DNA of 64,000 nt from RPQJ01 sp963748985 (GTDB lineage: Bacteria; Pseudomonadota; Gammaproteobacteria; Steroidobacterales; Steroidobacteraceae), in NCBI GenBank assembly GCA_963748985.1, contig CAVVKQ010000010.1:109097-173096 (forward strand), in the 5' to 3' direction. Below, in pieces: positions 24,840 to 32,765 of the stretch. How positions within the stretch are numbered: position 1 is the first letter of the stretch; each line of letters opens with the position of its first letter. The notes under the pieces were generated by a model. It saw only the letters and a program-made list of their open reading frames with translations. It was not told where the DNA came from and did no database searches. The position numbers and the translations under genes are program-made.

Positions 24840-26264
24840 TTGGCAAAGACCCGGAAGCAGATCGAACCACGCAGGATCTACGTTCTCGACACCAACGTCA
24901 TGATGCACGACCCCTCAGCCATCTTCCGGTTCGAGGAGCACGACATCTTCATCCCCATGACCGTGCTCGAAGAACTCGACGCCGGCAAGAAGGGGCTCTC
25001 GGAAGCAGCCCGCAACGTACGCCAGGTCAGCCGTTTTCTCGACGAGCTGATGGCGAACTCGGACAAGCTGCAGATCGATCACGGCATCGAGCTGCCCTCG
25101 GCCAAGTTCACGCCAGGCGGCAAGAAACCGCCGAGTGGCCGCCTCTATTTCCAGACCAAGCAGCTCAATGGCAACCTGCCCGCCACGCTGCCCGGCCACG
25201 GTGCCGACAACGCCATCCTTGCGCAGACGCTCGCGCTGCAGCAGGAACACCGTGACGCGCGCGTCACGCTGGTGTCGAAGGACATCAACCTGCGGATCAA
25301 GGCCGCCATCCTCGGCGTACGAGCCGAGGACTATTACAGCGACAAGACGATCGAGGACGCCGACCTCCTCTACACCGGCATGGAAAAGCTGCCCGGCAAC
25401 TTCTGGGACAAGGCAGGCCGCAAGCTCGAGTCCTGGCACGAGGCGGGCGGCCGCACGTTCTACCGCGTACGCAACAAGCTGGTTGCCGACTGGGCGCCCA
25501 ATCAATTCGTTTACCAGGCCGACGATCACGGCCTCGAAGGCATCGTGCGTTCGATCGAAGGCGAGTCGGCCGTCATCGAGGTGGCGCGCGACTACCGCAG
25601 CGAGCGCCACGGTGTCTGGGGTATCAGCGCACGCAACCGCGAGCAGAACTTCGCGCTCAACCTGCTGCTCGACCCTGAAATCGACTTCGTTACCATCCTC
25701 GGTCCCGCGGGCACCGGCAAGACGCTGCTGACGCTGGCCGCGGGCCTGTCGCAGGCGCTTGAGACAAATCGTTTTACCGAGATCATCATGACGCGCGTGA
25801 CGATCCCACTGGGCGAGGACATCGGCTTCCTGCCAGGCACGGAAGAGGAAAAGATGGAGCCCTGGATGGGCGCGCTGATGGACAATCTCGAAGTCCTGAC
25901 GCAAAGCCAGGAAGGCGGCAGCTGGGGTCGCGCCGCCACCAACGACCTGCTGCGCAACCGCATCAAGATCCGCTCGCTCAACTTCATGCGCGGCCGCACG
26001 TTCCTGAACCGCTACCTGATCCTGGACGAGGCGCAGAACCTGACGCCCAAGCAGATGAAGGCGCTGGTGACCCGGGCCGGCCCAGGCACCAAGCTCGTCT
26101 GCCTCGGCAACATCGCCCAGATCGATTCCCCGTACCTTTCGGAGACCACCTGCGGCCTCACTTACGTCGTGAACCGCTTCCGCGGCTGGCGCCATTACGG
26201 TCACATCACGCTGACCCGCGGCGAGCGTTCGCGTCTCGCGGATTTCGCTTCCGAGAGGCTGTAG
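24840..26264 (+). CDS. PIN-domain PhoH-family ATPase (PhoH2/YlaK type)
   Basis: The 474-aa protein joins an N-terminal PIN ribonuclease domain (YVLDTNVMMHDPSA, then VLEELDAGKKG and the SKDINLRIKA acidic cluster) to a C-terminal PhoH ATPase with Walker A GPAGTGKT (about 289-296) and Walker B RYLILDEAQNLT. PIN-PhoH proteins of this type are reported as RNA helicase/RNase fusions. The TTG start is supported by GGAG six bases upstream. It lies between bcp and bepA. Confidence 0.92.
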   Translation: MAKTRKQIEPRRIYVLDTNVMMHDPSAIFRFEEHDIFIPMTVLEELDAGKKGLSEAARNVRQVSRFLDELMANSDKLQIDHGIELPSAKFTPGGKKPPSGRLYFQTKQLNGNLPATLPGHGADNAILAQTLALQQEHRDARVTLVSKDINLRIKAAILGVRAEDYYSDKTIEDADLLYTGMEKLPGNFWDKAGRKLESWHEAGGRTFYRVRNKLVADWAPNQFVYQADDHGLEGIVRSIEGESAVIEVARDYRSERHGVWGISARNREQNFALNLLLDPEIDFVTILGPAGTGKTLLTLAAGLSQALETNRFTEIIMTRVTIPLGEDIGFLPGTEEEKMEPWMGALMDNLEVLTQSQEGGSWGRAATNDLLRNRIKIRSLNFMRGRTFLNRYLILDEAQNLTPKQMKALVTRAGPGTKLVCLGNIAQIDSPYLSETTCGLTYVVNRFRGWRHYGHITLTRGERSRLADFASERL

Positions 26265-26311
26265 GCCCTCCCCGAGGAACCCTCGGCGAGGTCGGCTGTC
26301 AGAGGAAGCAC

Positions 26312-27856
26312 ATGAATTTCACCGCCATCCTGCGCCGTCCCCGCCTGCCGGCATTCGCCCTCCTTCTGGCCACCCTGCCGGCGCTGGCGCAGCCCCAGAA
26401 GTCATCGCAGGACCAGCTCCCCGAAATGGGGACTGCGGCCCAGGCGGCGCTCAGCCTCGAGGACGAGACCCAGATCGGCCGTATGGTCATGCGGAACCTG
26501 CGCGAGGCCGGCATGGTCCTCGACGACCCGGAAGTTCATGAGTACATCCAGTCGCTGGGACTGCGGCTGTCGAGCCTCGCCCAGGATGGCAACCGCAACT
26601 TCAATTTCTTCGTCGTGCGCGATCCGGCCATCAACGCATTCGCCCTGCCAGGCGGGTACGTTGGCATTCACTCGGGTCTGATGCTCGAGACACGCAACGA
26701 GAGCGAGCTCGCCGGCGTGCTGGCGCACGAGGTGGCGCACGTCACGCAGCGGCACATTGCGCGCGGACTCGAGGCACAATCGCGCGCAAACCTGATGACC
26801 ACGGCGGCAATGCTTGCGGCGATCCTGGTAGGCGCGGCCGGAGGCGGCAGTTCAGACGTGACGATGGGTGCGATCACCGCGGCCCAGAACATGGCCGCGC
26901 AGGCAAGCATCAACTTTACCCGCGACAACGAATACGAGGCTGATCGCATCGGCATCGGTGTCCTGGCCACCGCCGGGTTCGATCCAAACGCGATGCCGGC
27001 GTTCTTCGACACGATGTTCCGCCGCACCCAGCTCGGCCCGGACCGGGTGCCCGAGTTGCTGCGCACGCATCCGGTCACCAGCAACCGCATCGCGGAATCC
27101 AAGGACCGCGCCTTGCAGTACCCGCCGGTCAACGCGAAGGAAAGCCTCAGTTACTCGCTGATGAAAGAGCGCATCCGCGTGCTGCTCGTCTCGCGCAGCG
27201 GCGATCCCCGTGACTACTACAAGGCGCTCGGCGACAACGAAGCCGACCTGTCGCTCGCCCAGACGTACGGCCGCGGCCTGTCGCAGCTGTACGGCAACGA
27301 AGCCGAAAAGTCGTTGGTCACGTTCATGCGGTTGCGACAGCAGCACCCGGAAGTGATGGCGTTCCACACCGCGCTCGGCCAGGCGCAGCTCGCCACGGGC
27401 AGGACAGCGGAGGCGCTGGAGACGCTTGAGCACGCGCGTGTGTTGGCCCCCCGCAACGTGCCCGTCACGGTCCGCTACGGCGAGGCGCTGCTGCAGGCAG
27501 GTCGCGCGAAGCGCGCCCACGAAGTGCTGCTCGACCTGTTCAACAACGTGCCGCCGACGCAGGAGCAGATTCGGCTGACGGCAATGGCCGCCAACGCGGC
27601 AGGCGACGTGGCGGACGCTTACTCCTACATGGCGGAGTACCACCTGATGGGTGGTGACCTCATGCTCGCCATCAACCAGCTCGAACTTGCCCTGTCGGTG
27701 CCCAGCATCACCGATCAGCAGCGCGCCAAGTTCGTGGCGCGGCTCAAGGAAGTGCGTGAATGGCTGCCAAAGGAACGCAACCGGTCGAAACAGCCGCCGG
27801 ACGGGCAGGCGCCGGAAGGCGGGCGTTCACCGGACAGCCAGCGCTCGACGGGCTAA
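26312..27856 (+). CDS. bepA: Periplasmic M48 metalloprotease/chaperone, BepA-like
   Basis: This protein has a signal peptide ending ALAQP, an M48 protease domain with LAHEVAHVTQRH (zinc ligands H139 and H143, catalytic E140) and NEYEADRIG supplying the third ligand, then a TPR-rich C-terminal half (about 290-480). E. coli BepA (487 aa) uses this layout to assist LptD/BamA assembly and degrade misfolded outer-membrane proteins. The length is 514 aa with a polar tail. Its neighbour mlaA also acts at the outer membrane. Confidence 0.9.
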   Translation: MNFTAILRRPRLPAFALLLATLPALAQPQKSSQDQLPEMGTAAQAALSLEDETQIGRMVMRNLREAGMVLDDPEVHEYIQSLGLRLSSLAQDGNRNFNFFVVRDPAINAFALPGGYVGIHSGLMLETRNESELAGVLAHEVAHVTQRHIARGLEAQSRANLMTTAAMLAAILVGAAGGGSSDVTMGAITAAQNMAAQASINFTRDNEYEADRIGIGVLATAGFDPNAMPAFFDTMFRRTQLGPDRVPELLRTHPVTSNRIAESKDRALQYPPVNAKESLSYSLMKERIRVLLVSRSGDPRDYYKALGDNEADLSLAQTYGRGLSQLYGNEAEKSLVTFMRLRQQHPEVMAFHTALGQAQLATGRTAEALETLEHARVLAPRNVPVTVRYGEALLQAGRAKRAHEVLLDLFNNVPPTQEQIRLTAMAANAAGDVADAYSYMAEYHLMGGDLMLAINQLELALSVPSITDQQRAKFVARLKEVREWLPKERNRSKQPPDGQAPEGGRSPDSQRSTG

Positions 27857-27944
27857 GCACGCGACGACGCGCCCCGAATCGGTAGAATGCCGCGCTTGCG
27901 GCGCGACCGGGTTGTCGCTCTGCCGCCACGGTCACAGGGTTCCT

Positions 27945-28817
27945 ATGTTCCTCCGCAATTCTCGCAGCACGTCCCGGTTGCTGATTTCCCGGTTGGCGGT
28001 TGCCCTCGCCTCGCTGGCCGTGACTGCATTTCTTAACGGCTGCGCCACGACGCAGGCTGACGGCACCCCGCGTCCACGGAATCCCGACCCGTTCGAGAAA
28101 GTCAACCGTGGCGTCTTCGAGTTTAACGACACCCTGGACCGCTATGCATTGAGGCCAGCAGCCACGGTGTACCGCGACTACACACCGAAGATCGTGCAGA
28201 CGGGCGTCGGCAACTTCTTCGATAACCTGGGTGGCCCGACGACGATCATCAACCAGTTCCTGCAGGGCAAGTTCAAGGAAGGCGCGCAGGACACGGGACG
28301 CTTCCTGCTGAACACCACGCTCGGCTGGGGGGGCGTGATCGACGTGGCGTCGGGCGGCACCAACCTGCCAAAGCACAACGAGGATTCGGGCCAGACACTC
28401 GGCTGGTGGGGCGTCCCCCCCGGTCCCTACCTGGTCCTGCCCTTCCTGGGGCCTGCAACGCTGCGCGATGCGCCAGCCCGCATTGCCGACGATTTCACGC
28501 AGCCGTTCCGCTGGTACAGCGCCGGCTCGGAGCGCTGGATTTCCCTGGGACTGAGCTTCCTGGACCGGCGCGCGCAGTACCTGCCGCTCGACAAGACGCT
28601 GGCACGGATGTACGACCCCTACGTGTTCGTGCGCGACGCCTACCTGCAGCGCCGGCTGTACCTGGTCTTCGACGGCAATCCGCCGCAAAGCAAGCTGTCC
28701 GGGGAAGACGAGGACTGGGAGGCAGAAGCGCTGAAGGAAAGCGAGGCGCCCGCCGCAGACGAAGGCGACGCGACGACGCCTCCAACCGACGAAAGTGACC
28801 CAACGCAAAAGCAGTGA
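27945..28817 (+). CDS. mlaA: MlaA (VacJ) outer-membrane lipoprotein
   Basis: MlaA removes mislocalised phospholipids from the outer leaflet and hands them to MlaC. Lipobox AFLNGC places the lipid anchor near residue 33; the VacJ domain follows with RNPDPFEKVNRGVFEFND and TLGWWGVPPGPYLVLPFLGP. It has 290 aa with a long acidic tail. The rest of the system (mlaFEDCB) is encoded convergently at 28887-32070, separated only by a 27-bp inverted repeat. The start is ATG at 27945 after AGGG. Confidence 0.93.
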   Translation: MFLRNSRSTSRLLISRLAVALASLAVTAFLNGCATTQADGTPRPRNPDPFEKVNRGVFEFNDTLDRYALRPAATVYRDYTPKIVQTGVGNFFDNLGGPTTIINQFLQGKFKEGAQDTGRFLLNTTLGWGGVIDVASGGTNLPKHNEDSGQTLGWWGVPPGPYLVLPFLGPATLRDAPARIADDFTQPFRWYSAGSERWISLGLSFLDRRAQYLPLDKTLARMYDPYVFVRDAYLQRRLYLVFDGNPPQSKLSGEDEDWEAEALKESEAPAADEGDATTPPTDESDPTQKQ

Positions 28818-28828
28818 GTTCCGCGCGC

Positions 28829-28886
28829 GGAAATAGGGGACGCTCACCTATTTCCTGCCGGAAATAGGTGAGCGTCCCCTATTTCC
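28829..28886. repeat. 27-bp perfect inverted repeat between mlaA and mlaB
   Basis: The arms 28829-28855 and 28860-28886 are exact reverse complements (each begins GGAAATAGG and ends CCTATTTCC) with loop TGCC. Each arm is itself nearly palindromic. The element begins 12 bases after the mlaA stop and ends directly before the mlaB stop codon. It resembles REP-type palindromes and would form a cruciform or a bidirectional terminator hairpin. Confidence 0.88.
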
Positions 28887-29189
28887 TCAGTGCCCTTCAG
28901 TGAGCAGGCTTTCGAGGTCGGAAATCCGCGCGACCGCCAGGATCTGCGCCGGGATACCGTGGTAGTTGATCACCGTGCCGCGTGATCTCGCAGTCGCCAG
29001 CCATTCGACCAGCACGGCGAGGCCAGCGCTGTCGGCCTCGGTGACGCGCGACAGGTCGATCGTGCACGTCGAACCCTTGGGGATCAGCGCGAGCCCTGCG
29101 GGCAAAGCGCGCCCGGCCGTGCCATAGCCGAGCACCCCGCTCGCCTCGAGTCGGCCATCGGCAACGCGCTGAATGCTGAACTGATCCAC
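28887..29189 (-). CDS. mlaB: MlaB, STAS-domain subunit of the Mla ABC transporter
   Basis: MlaB is a small STAS protein that binds MlaF and stabilises the MlaFEDB complex. The sequence shows RLEASGVLGYGTAG, TCTIDLSRVTEADSAGLAVL, in which the conserved DSAGLA loop is typical, and QILAVARISDLESLL. The start is uncertain: the frame is open back into mlaC, but family length (about 100 aa) fits GTG at 29189. The alternative ATG at 29258 would overlap mlaC by 41 bases. It is last in mlaFEDCB. Confidence 0.83.
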   Translation of the reverse strand: MDQFSIQRVADGRLEASGVLGYGTAGRALPAGLALIPKGSTCTIDLSRVTEADSAGLAVLVEWLATARSRGTVINYHGIPAQILAVARISDLESLLTEGH

Positions 29190-29217
29190 TTCGAGGCTGC
29201 TGTCCGCCGCCGCTGGT

Positions 29218-29934
29218 TCAGCGACCGGCCTTGGCCGTCGAGGTCGTCCCCGGCGCATCCGGCTCGCCGGACGCGTTCTGCGCCTCGAGCCGCTCGATCA
29301 CCGCGTCGATGCCCTTCTGGTCGATTTCGGCGCCGAAGTCGGTGCGGTAATTCTTCACGTACGAAATGCCTTCGATGGTGATATCCCAGGCTTTCCAGCC
29401 TTGCGGCGTCGCATGCATCGTGTAGTTGACCGGCACAGGCGTGCCGTTGCTGCGCTTCACTTCCGAGCGGACCGTCGCAGCCCCCGACGTGAGATCGCCC
29501 TTGAACGGCAGGATCTTGAGGCGGTCCTCCGTGAACTCGGCCATCGCATCGCCGTAATTGCGCATCAGCGACTGGTAGAAAGCGTCGATGAAGCGCTTCT
29601 TCTGCGCCTCGGTCGCCGTGCGCCAATGCTTGCCCAGCACCAGGCGCGCCGCGTAGTCGACATCGAAGTGCGGCAGCAGGTACTTGTCGGCCAGCCCGCG
29701 CAGCCTGGCCGGATCCTTGGTAATCGCAGCCCGGTTCGCGTCAAGTTCATGCAGCAGGTCCTGCGAGATCTTCTGCATCAGCTCCTGCGGACCCAGCCCT
29801 GGCACTGCAACGGCCGCCTTGGCGGCAGGAGCGGTCTGCGCCGGCAGTGCCAACGGCACGAGTCCGACCAGCGCGACCAGCATAATCTTCGACCAGGCGG
29901 CGTTGCTGCGCATCGCTGTCATGTCCGGAATCAC
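29218..29934 (-). CDS. mlaC: MlaC, periplasmic phospholipid-binding protein
   Basis: MlaC shuttles phospholipids between the outer-membrane MlaA complex and the inner-membrane MlaFEDB transporter. It has a signal peptide (IMLVALVGLVPLALPAQ), then KYLLPHFDVDYAARLVLGKHW, AYYQ-like FYQSLMRNYGDAM and WKAWDITIEGISYVKNYR, all typical. It has 238 aa. The GTG start overlaps the mlaD stop (GTGA), showing translational coupling. Confidence 0.93.
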   Translation of the reverse strand: MIPDMTAMRSNAAWSKIMLVALVGLVPLALPAQTAPAAKAAVAVPGLGPQELMQKISQDLLHELDANRAAITKDPARLRGLADKYLLPHFDVDYAARLVLGKHWRTATEAQKKRFIDAFYQSLMRNYGDAMAEFTEDRLKILPFKGDLTSGAATVRSEVKRSNGTPVPVNYTMHATPQGWKAWDITIEGISYVKNYRTDFGAEIDQKGIDAVIERLEAQNASGEPDAPGTTSTAKAGR

Positions 29935-30437
29935 TCCTGTGCGGCGGGGGCCGGTGCGGGCGTCGACTCGCCCGGCTTCGTGGCGGCGGAATTGAAGAGG
30001 TACTTGCTGATCAGGTTTTCGAGCACGATGGCGTCGTTCGCCATGATGACCTGCTCGCCGTCCTGGTAAGGCACGTCCGAGCCGCCGGGCGTCAAGCCGA
30101 TGTACTGGCCGCCGAGCAAGCCGGCGGTGTAGATGCTGGCGTCGCTGTCGTTCGGGATAGCGCGGTACTTGTCGCTGATCCGCATCGTCACGATCGCCTT
30201 GTACAGCTTGATGTCGTACTGGATGTCGTCGACGCGGCCTATCGTCACGCCAGCCATCGAGACCGGTGCGCCAGGCTTCAGGCCGCCGATGTTCTCGAAC
30301 GAGGCCTTGAGCCGGTACGAGTCGCTCCGCAGCGAGAACCCACGGTTCGTGATCTGCGTGACCATGAACAGGATCGCCGCGAAGCCGAGCAACACGAACA
30401 GCCCGGTGGAAATGTCGATCGTGCGCGTTGAACGCAT
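29931..30437 (-). CDS. mlaD: MlaD, MCE-domain subunit of the Mla transporter
   Basis: MlaD forms a hexameric lipid-binding ring anchored in the inner membrane. It has one N-terminal transmembrane helix (TGLFVLLGFAAILFMVTQI) and an MCE domain with GLKPGAPVSMAGVTIGRVDDI and GLLGGQYIGLTPGG. It has 168 aa, near the usual 150-185. It is 8 bp after mlaE. Confidence 0.94.
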   Translation of the reverse strand: MRSTRTIDISTGLFVLLGFAAILFMVTQITNRGFSLRSDSYRLKASFENIGGLKPGAPVSMAGVTIGRVDDIQYDIKLYKAIVTMRISDKYRAIPNDSDASIYTAGLLGGQYIGLTPGGSDVPYQDGEQVIMANDAIVLENLISKYLFNSAATKPGESTPAPAPAAQE

Positions 30438-30445
30438 GGTTCGTC

Positions 30446-31216
30446 CTACAGCATTAACGCCGTGAGTATGTAATCGAGGATGAGCGTGACGACGGCAGAA
30501 ATGACCACCGTTCGTGTCGTTGCACGCCCGACACCCTCGGCCGTGGGCATCGCATTGTACCCTTCGTAGACCGCGATCAGGCTGCAGGCCACTCCGAACA
30601 CCACGCCCTTGATCAGACCTTCGCGGATGTCGCTGAGTTCCACGGCACTGCGCATCTGCGACCAGTAACTGCCGGAATCGACGCCGAAGAACTCCACGCC
30701 GACGAGCTGCGCGCCGAACAAGCCAACCACGATGAATATCGAGACCAGCAGCGGCATCGCGATGACGCCCCCCAGGAAGCGTGGCAGGACCACGCGACGC
30801 ATCGGATCGACGGCCATGATCTCCATCGCAGCGATCTGGTCAGTGGCACGCATCAGGCCGAGCTCGGCGGCGAGCGCGGTGCCCGCACGCCCGGCGAACA
30901 GCAGCGCCGTGACGACGGGCCCGAGTTCCCGCAGCAGGCTGATGGCGGTCGCGGTGCCAAGGTATTCTTCGGAGCCGAAGCGCGTCAGCAGGTCGTATCC
31001 CTGCAGCCCGAGCACCATGCCGACGAACAGGCCGCAGGTCATGATGATGACGAGCGACATCGCACCCGTGTTGTAAACCTGCTCGATGATCGGGCGGACG
31101 CGCAGCAGGCCGGACGGCAGGATCGCAAACAGCCGGAGTGCGAAACGGACCAGCAGGCCAACGCGCTCGAGGAACGTCAGGAAGCTCTGCACGAAGTCGC
31201 GCAGGATCGTGATCAC
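30446..31216 (-). CDS. mlaE: MlaE, permease of the Mla phospholipid transporter
   Basis: This is the membrane permease of MlaFEDB. Several hydrophobic segments are present, with the family motif ELGPVVTALLFAGRAGTALAAELG and DPMRRVVLPRFLGGVIAMPLL. It has 256 aa. The start is GTG, overlapping the mlaF stop (GTGA). Confidence 0.94.
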   Translation of the reverse strand: MITILRDFVQSFLTFLERVGLLVRFALRLFAILPSGLLRVRPIIEQVYNTGAMSLVIIMTCGLFVGMVLGLQGYDLLTRFGSEEYLGTATAISLLRELGPVVTALLFAGRAGTALAAELGLMRATDQIAAMEIMAVDPMRRVVLPRFLGGVIAMPLLVSIFIVVGLFGAQLVGVEFFGVDSGSYWSQMRSAVELSDIREGLIKGVVFGVACSLIAVYEGYNAMPTAEGVGRATTRTVVISAVVTLILDYILTALML

Positions 31217-32070
31217 GCGAACACCTTCCCGCCCAGCAACTGCTCGTGGTACTCGGCGGCCGGGTAATGGAAAGGCACCGGACCGTCCGCGAGGCCGTCG
31301 ACGAACTGGTGCACGATCGGCGACGGATGGTCGCGCAGTTCGGCCGTTGTGCCGCTTGCCACGACCTTGCCTTCGGAAATTATGAAGCTCAGGTCGGCGA
31401 TCTGCGAAATTTCGCGCACGTCGTGCGTCACCACGATGCTGGTGATGCCGAGCGCGTCGTTGAGCGAGCGAATGAGTCGCAGCACCACGCCCATCGAAAT
31501 GGGATCGAGTCCGGCGAAAGGCTCGTCGTAGATGAGAATTTCGGGATCCATGACGATGGCGCGTGCGAGCGCGACGCGTCGCCCCATGCCGCCGGAGAGC
31601 TGCTGCGGGTACAGCTCAGCGGCGCCACGCAGGCCGACGGCGTGCAGTTTCGTCAGCACGATGGTGCGGATCAGGCGCTCGGGCAGGCGGGTGTGTTCGC
31701 GCAGCGGAAACGCGACGTTCTCGAACACGTCGAGGTCCGTGAGCAGGGCCCCGTTCTGGAACAGCATGCCCATGCGCCGTCGCAGTGCATAAATCTGCTT
31801 GCGGTTCAGCTTGGCCACGTCGAGGCCATCCACGATCACCTGGCCGCGATCGGCGCATACCTGCCCGGTGATGAGCTTCAGCAGCGTGGTCTTGCCCGTG
31901 CCGCTCGGCCCCATGATGGCCGTGACGGCGCCGCGGCGGATCTCGATGTCGAGCGCACTGAAGACGGTCTTGCCCGAGTCCACGTCAAAATGGACGTCGC
32001 GCAGGACGGCAATCGACGGCGATTGGACCGCCGGAGCGGAGGCTGCGGCAGGTCCGGATTGGTTATTCAC
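31213..32070 (-). CDS. mlaF: MlaF, ATP-binding subunit of the Mla transporter
   Basis: This ABC ATPase energises phospholipid transport. Walker A is MGPSGTGKTTLL, the signature LSGGMGRR, Walker B ILIYDEPFAGLD and the switch His is in VVTHDVRE. The start is uncertain: GTG at 32070 gives 285 aa, closest to the family; GTG at 32157 would add 29 low-complexity residues. Neither has a good ribosome-binding site. It is first of mlaFEDCB and divergent from the suf operon. Confidence 0.92.
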   Translation of the reverse strand: MNNQSGPAAASAPAVQSPSIAVLRDVHFDVDSGKTVFSALDIEIRRGAVTAIMGPSGTGKTTLLKLITGQVCADRGQVIVDGLDVAKLNRKQIYALRRRMGMLFQNGALLTDLDVFENVAFPLREHTRLPERLIRTIVLTKLHAVGLRGAAELYPQQLSGGMGRRVALARAIVMDPEILIYDEPFAGLDPISMGVVLRLIRSLNDALGITSIVVTHDVREISQIADLSFIISEGKVVASGTTAELRDHPSPIVHQFVDGLADGPVPFHYPAAEYHEQLLGGKVFA

Positions 32071-32223
32071 GGGTTGGTCGTTTGGTCGCTTAAAGGCAAC
32101 GGACCGCGCCGGTCCGCTCGAGTTCCCTGGTCTCGAACCGCCGGTGATTGTCGCCACGGCCCACGAGAGCGCGCGATTCTAGCAGATTGGCGGGGTTTTC
32201 CCGTCCCAGGGGCCCAGCCGGGG

Positions 32224-32252
32224 TTGGCTCGGGGACCGTATAGGACTAAAAT
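32224..32252 (+). promoter_or_regulatory. Candidate sigma-70 promoter of the suf operon
   Basis: TTGGCT at 32224-32229, a 17-bp spacer and TAAAAT at 32247-32252 make a plausible sigma-70 promoter 22 bases before the regulator's ATG. Confidence 0.6.
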
Positions 32253-32257
32253 CGTCC
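32243..32257 (+). promoter_or_regulatory. Candidate Rrf2/IscR-type operator over the suf promoter -10
   Basis: GGAC-TAAAATC-GTCC is an imperfect palindrome covering the -10 hexamer. The form resembles IscR/Rrf2 half-sites (GACT..AGTC-like). Binding by the regulator encoded 18 bases downstream would give autorepression. Confidence 0.5.
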
Positions 32258-32274
32258 CAATTGGAAAACGCGCC

Positions 32275-32754
32275 ATGCTACGCATCAGCAAACTCACCGA
32301 CTACGGCACGGTCATCCTGGCCTGCCTCGCCACCGCCCCGGACCGCCGACTGACGGCGACGGAGGTGGCCGAGCGCACGCACCTGGGCCTGCCCACCGTC
32401 AGCAAGCTCCTGAAGAACTTCCACCGGGCCGGCCTGCTCACCTCGACGCGCGGTTCGCGGGGCGGCTATCAACTCGCCCGTCCTGCGGCCGCGATCAGCG
32501 CGGCGGCGATCATCGATGCGATCGAAGGCCCGGTCGCGATCACCGAGTGCAGCGGCAACCACAGCGCATGCGACCTCGAACTGTCGTGCAGCACGGGCAA
32601 TGCGTGGCAACGCATCAACGGCGCCATTCGTCGCTCGCTCGATGACATCTCGCTCGCGCAACTGTCGGGACAGGAAGCCGTCGCCGTATGGCGCCCCGCC
32701 CTCTCCGCCGCGGTCCGCACGCCTGCCGCGACGCGCGGTCCCGGCCGGCTCTGA
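32275..32754 (+). CDS. Rrf2-family Fe-S cluster regulator of the suf operon
   Basis: This 159-aa winged-helix repressor resembles the SUF system regulator family. The helix-turn-helix spans RLTATEVAERTHLGLPTVSKLLKN, the wing is GSRGGYQLAR, and three Cys in ITECSGNHSACDLELSC match the IscR cluster-ligand pattern, so it probably binds a [2Fe-2S] cluster and represses sufBCDSUT when clusters are plentiful. It is directly upstream of sufB (11-bp gap). ATG at 32275. Confidence 0.9.
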   Translation: MLRISKLTDYGTVILACLATAPDRRLTATEVAERTHLGLPTVSKLLKNFHRAGLLTSTRGSRGGYQLARPAAAISAAAIIDAIEGPVAITECSGNHSACDLELSCSTGNAWQRINGAIRRSLDDISLAQLSGQEAVAVWRPALSAAVRTPAATRGPGRL

Positions 32755-32765
32755 GGAATTCAACG

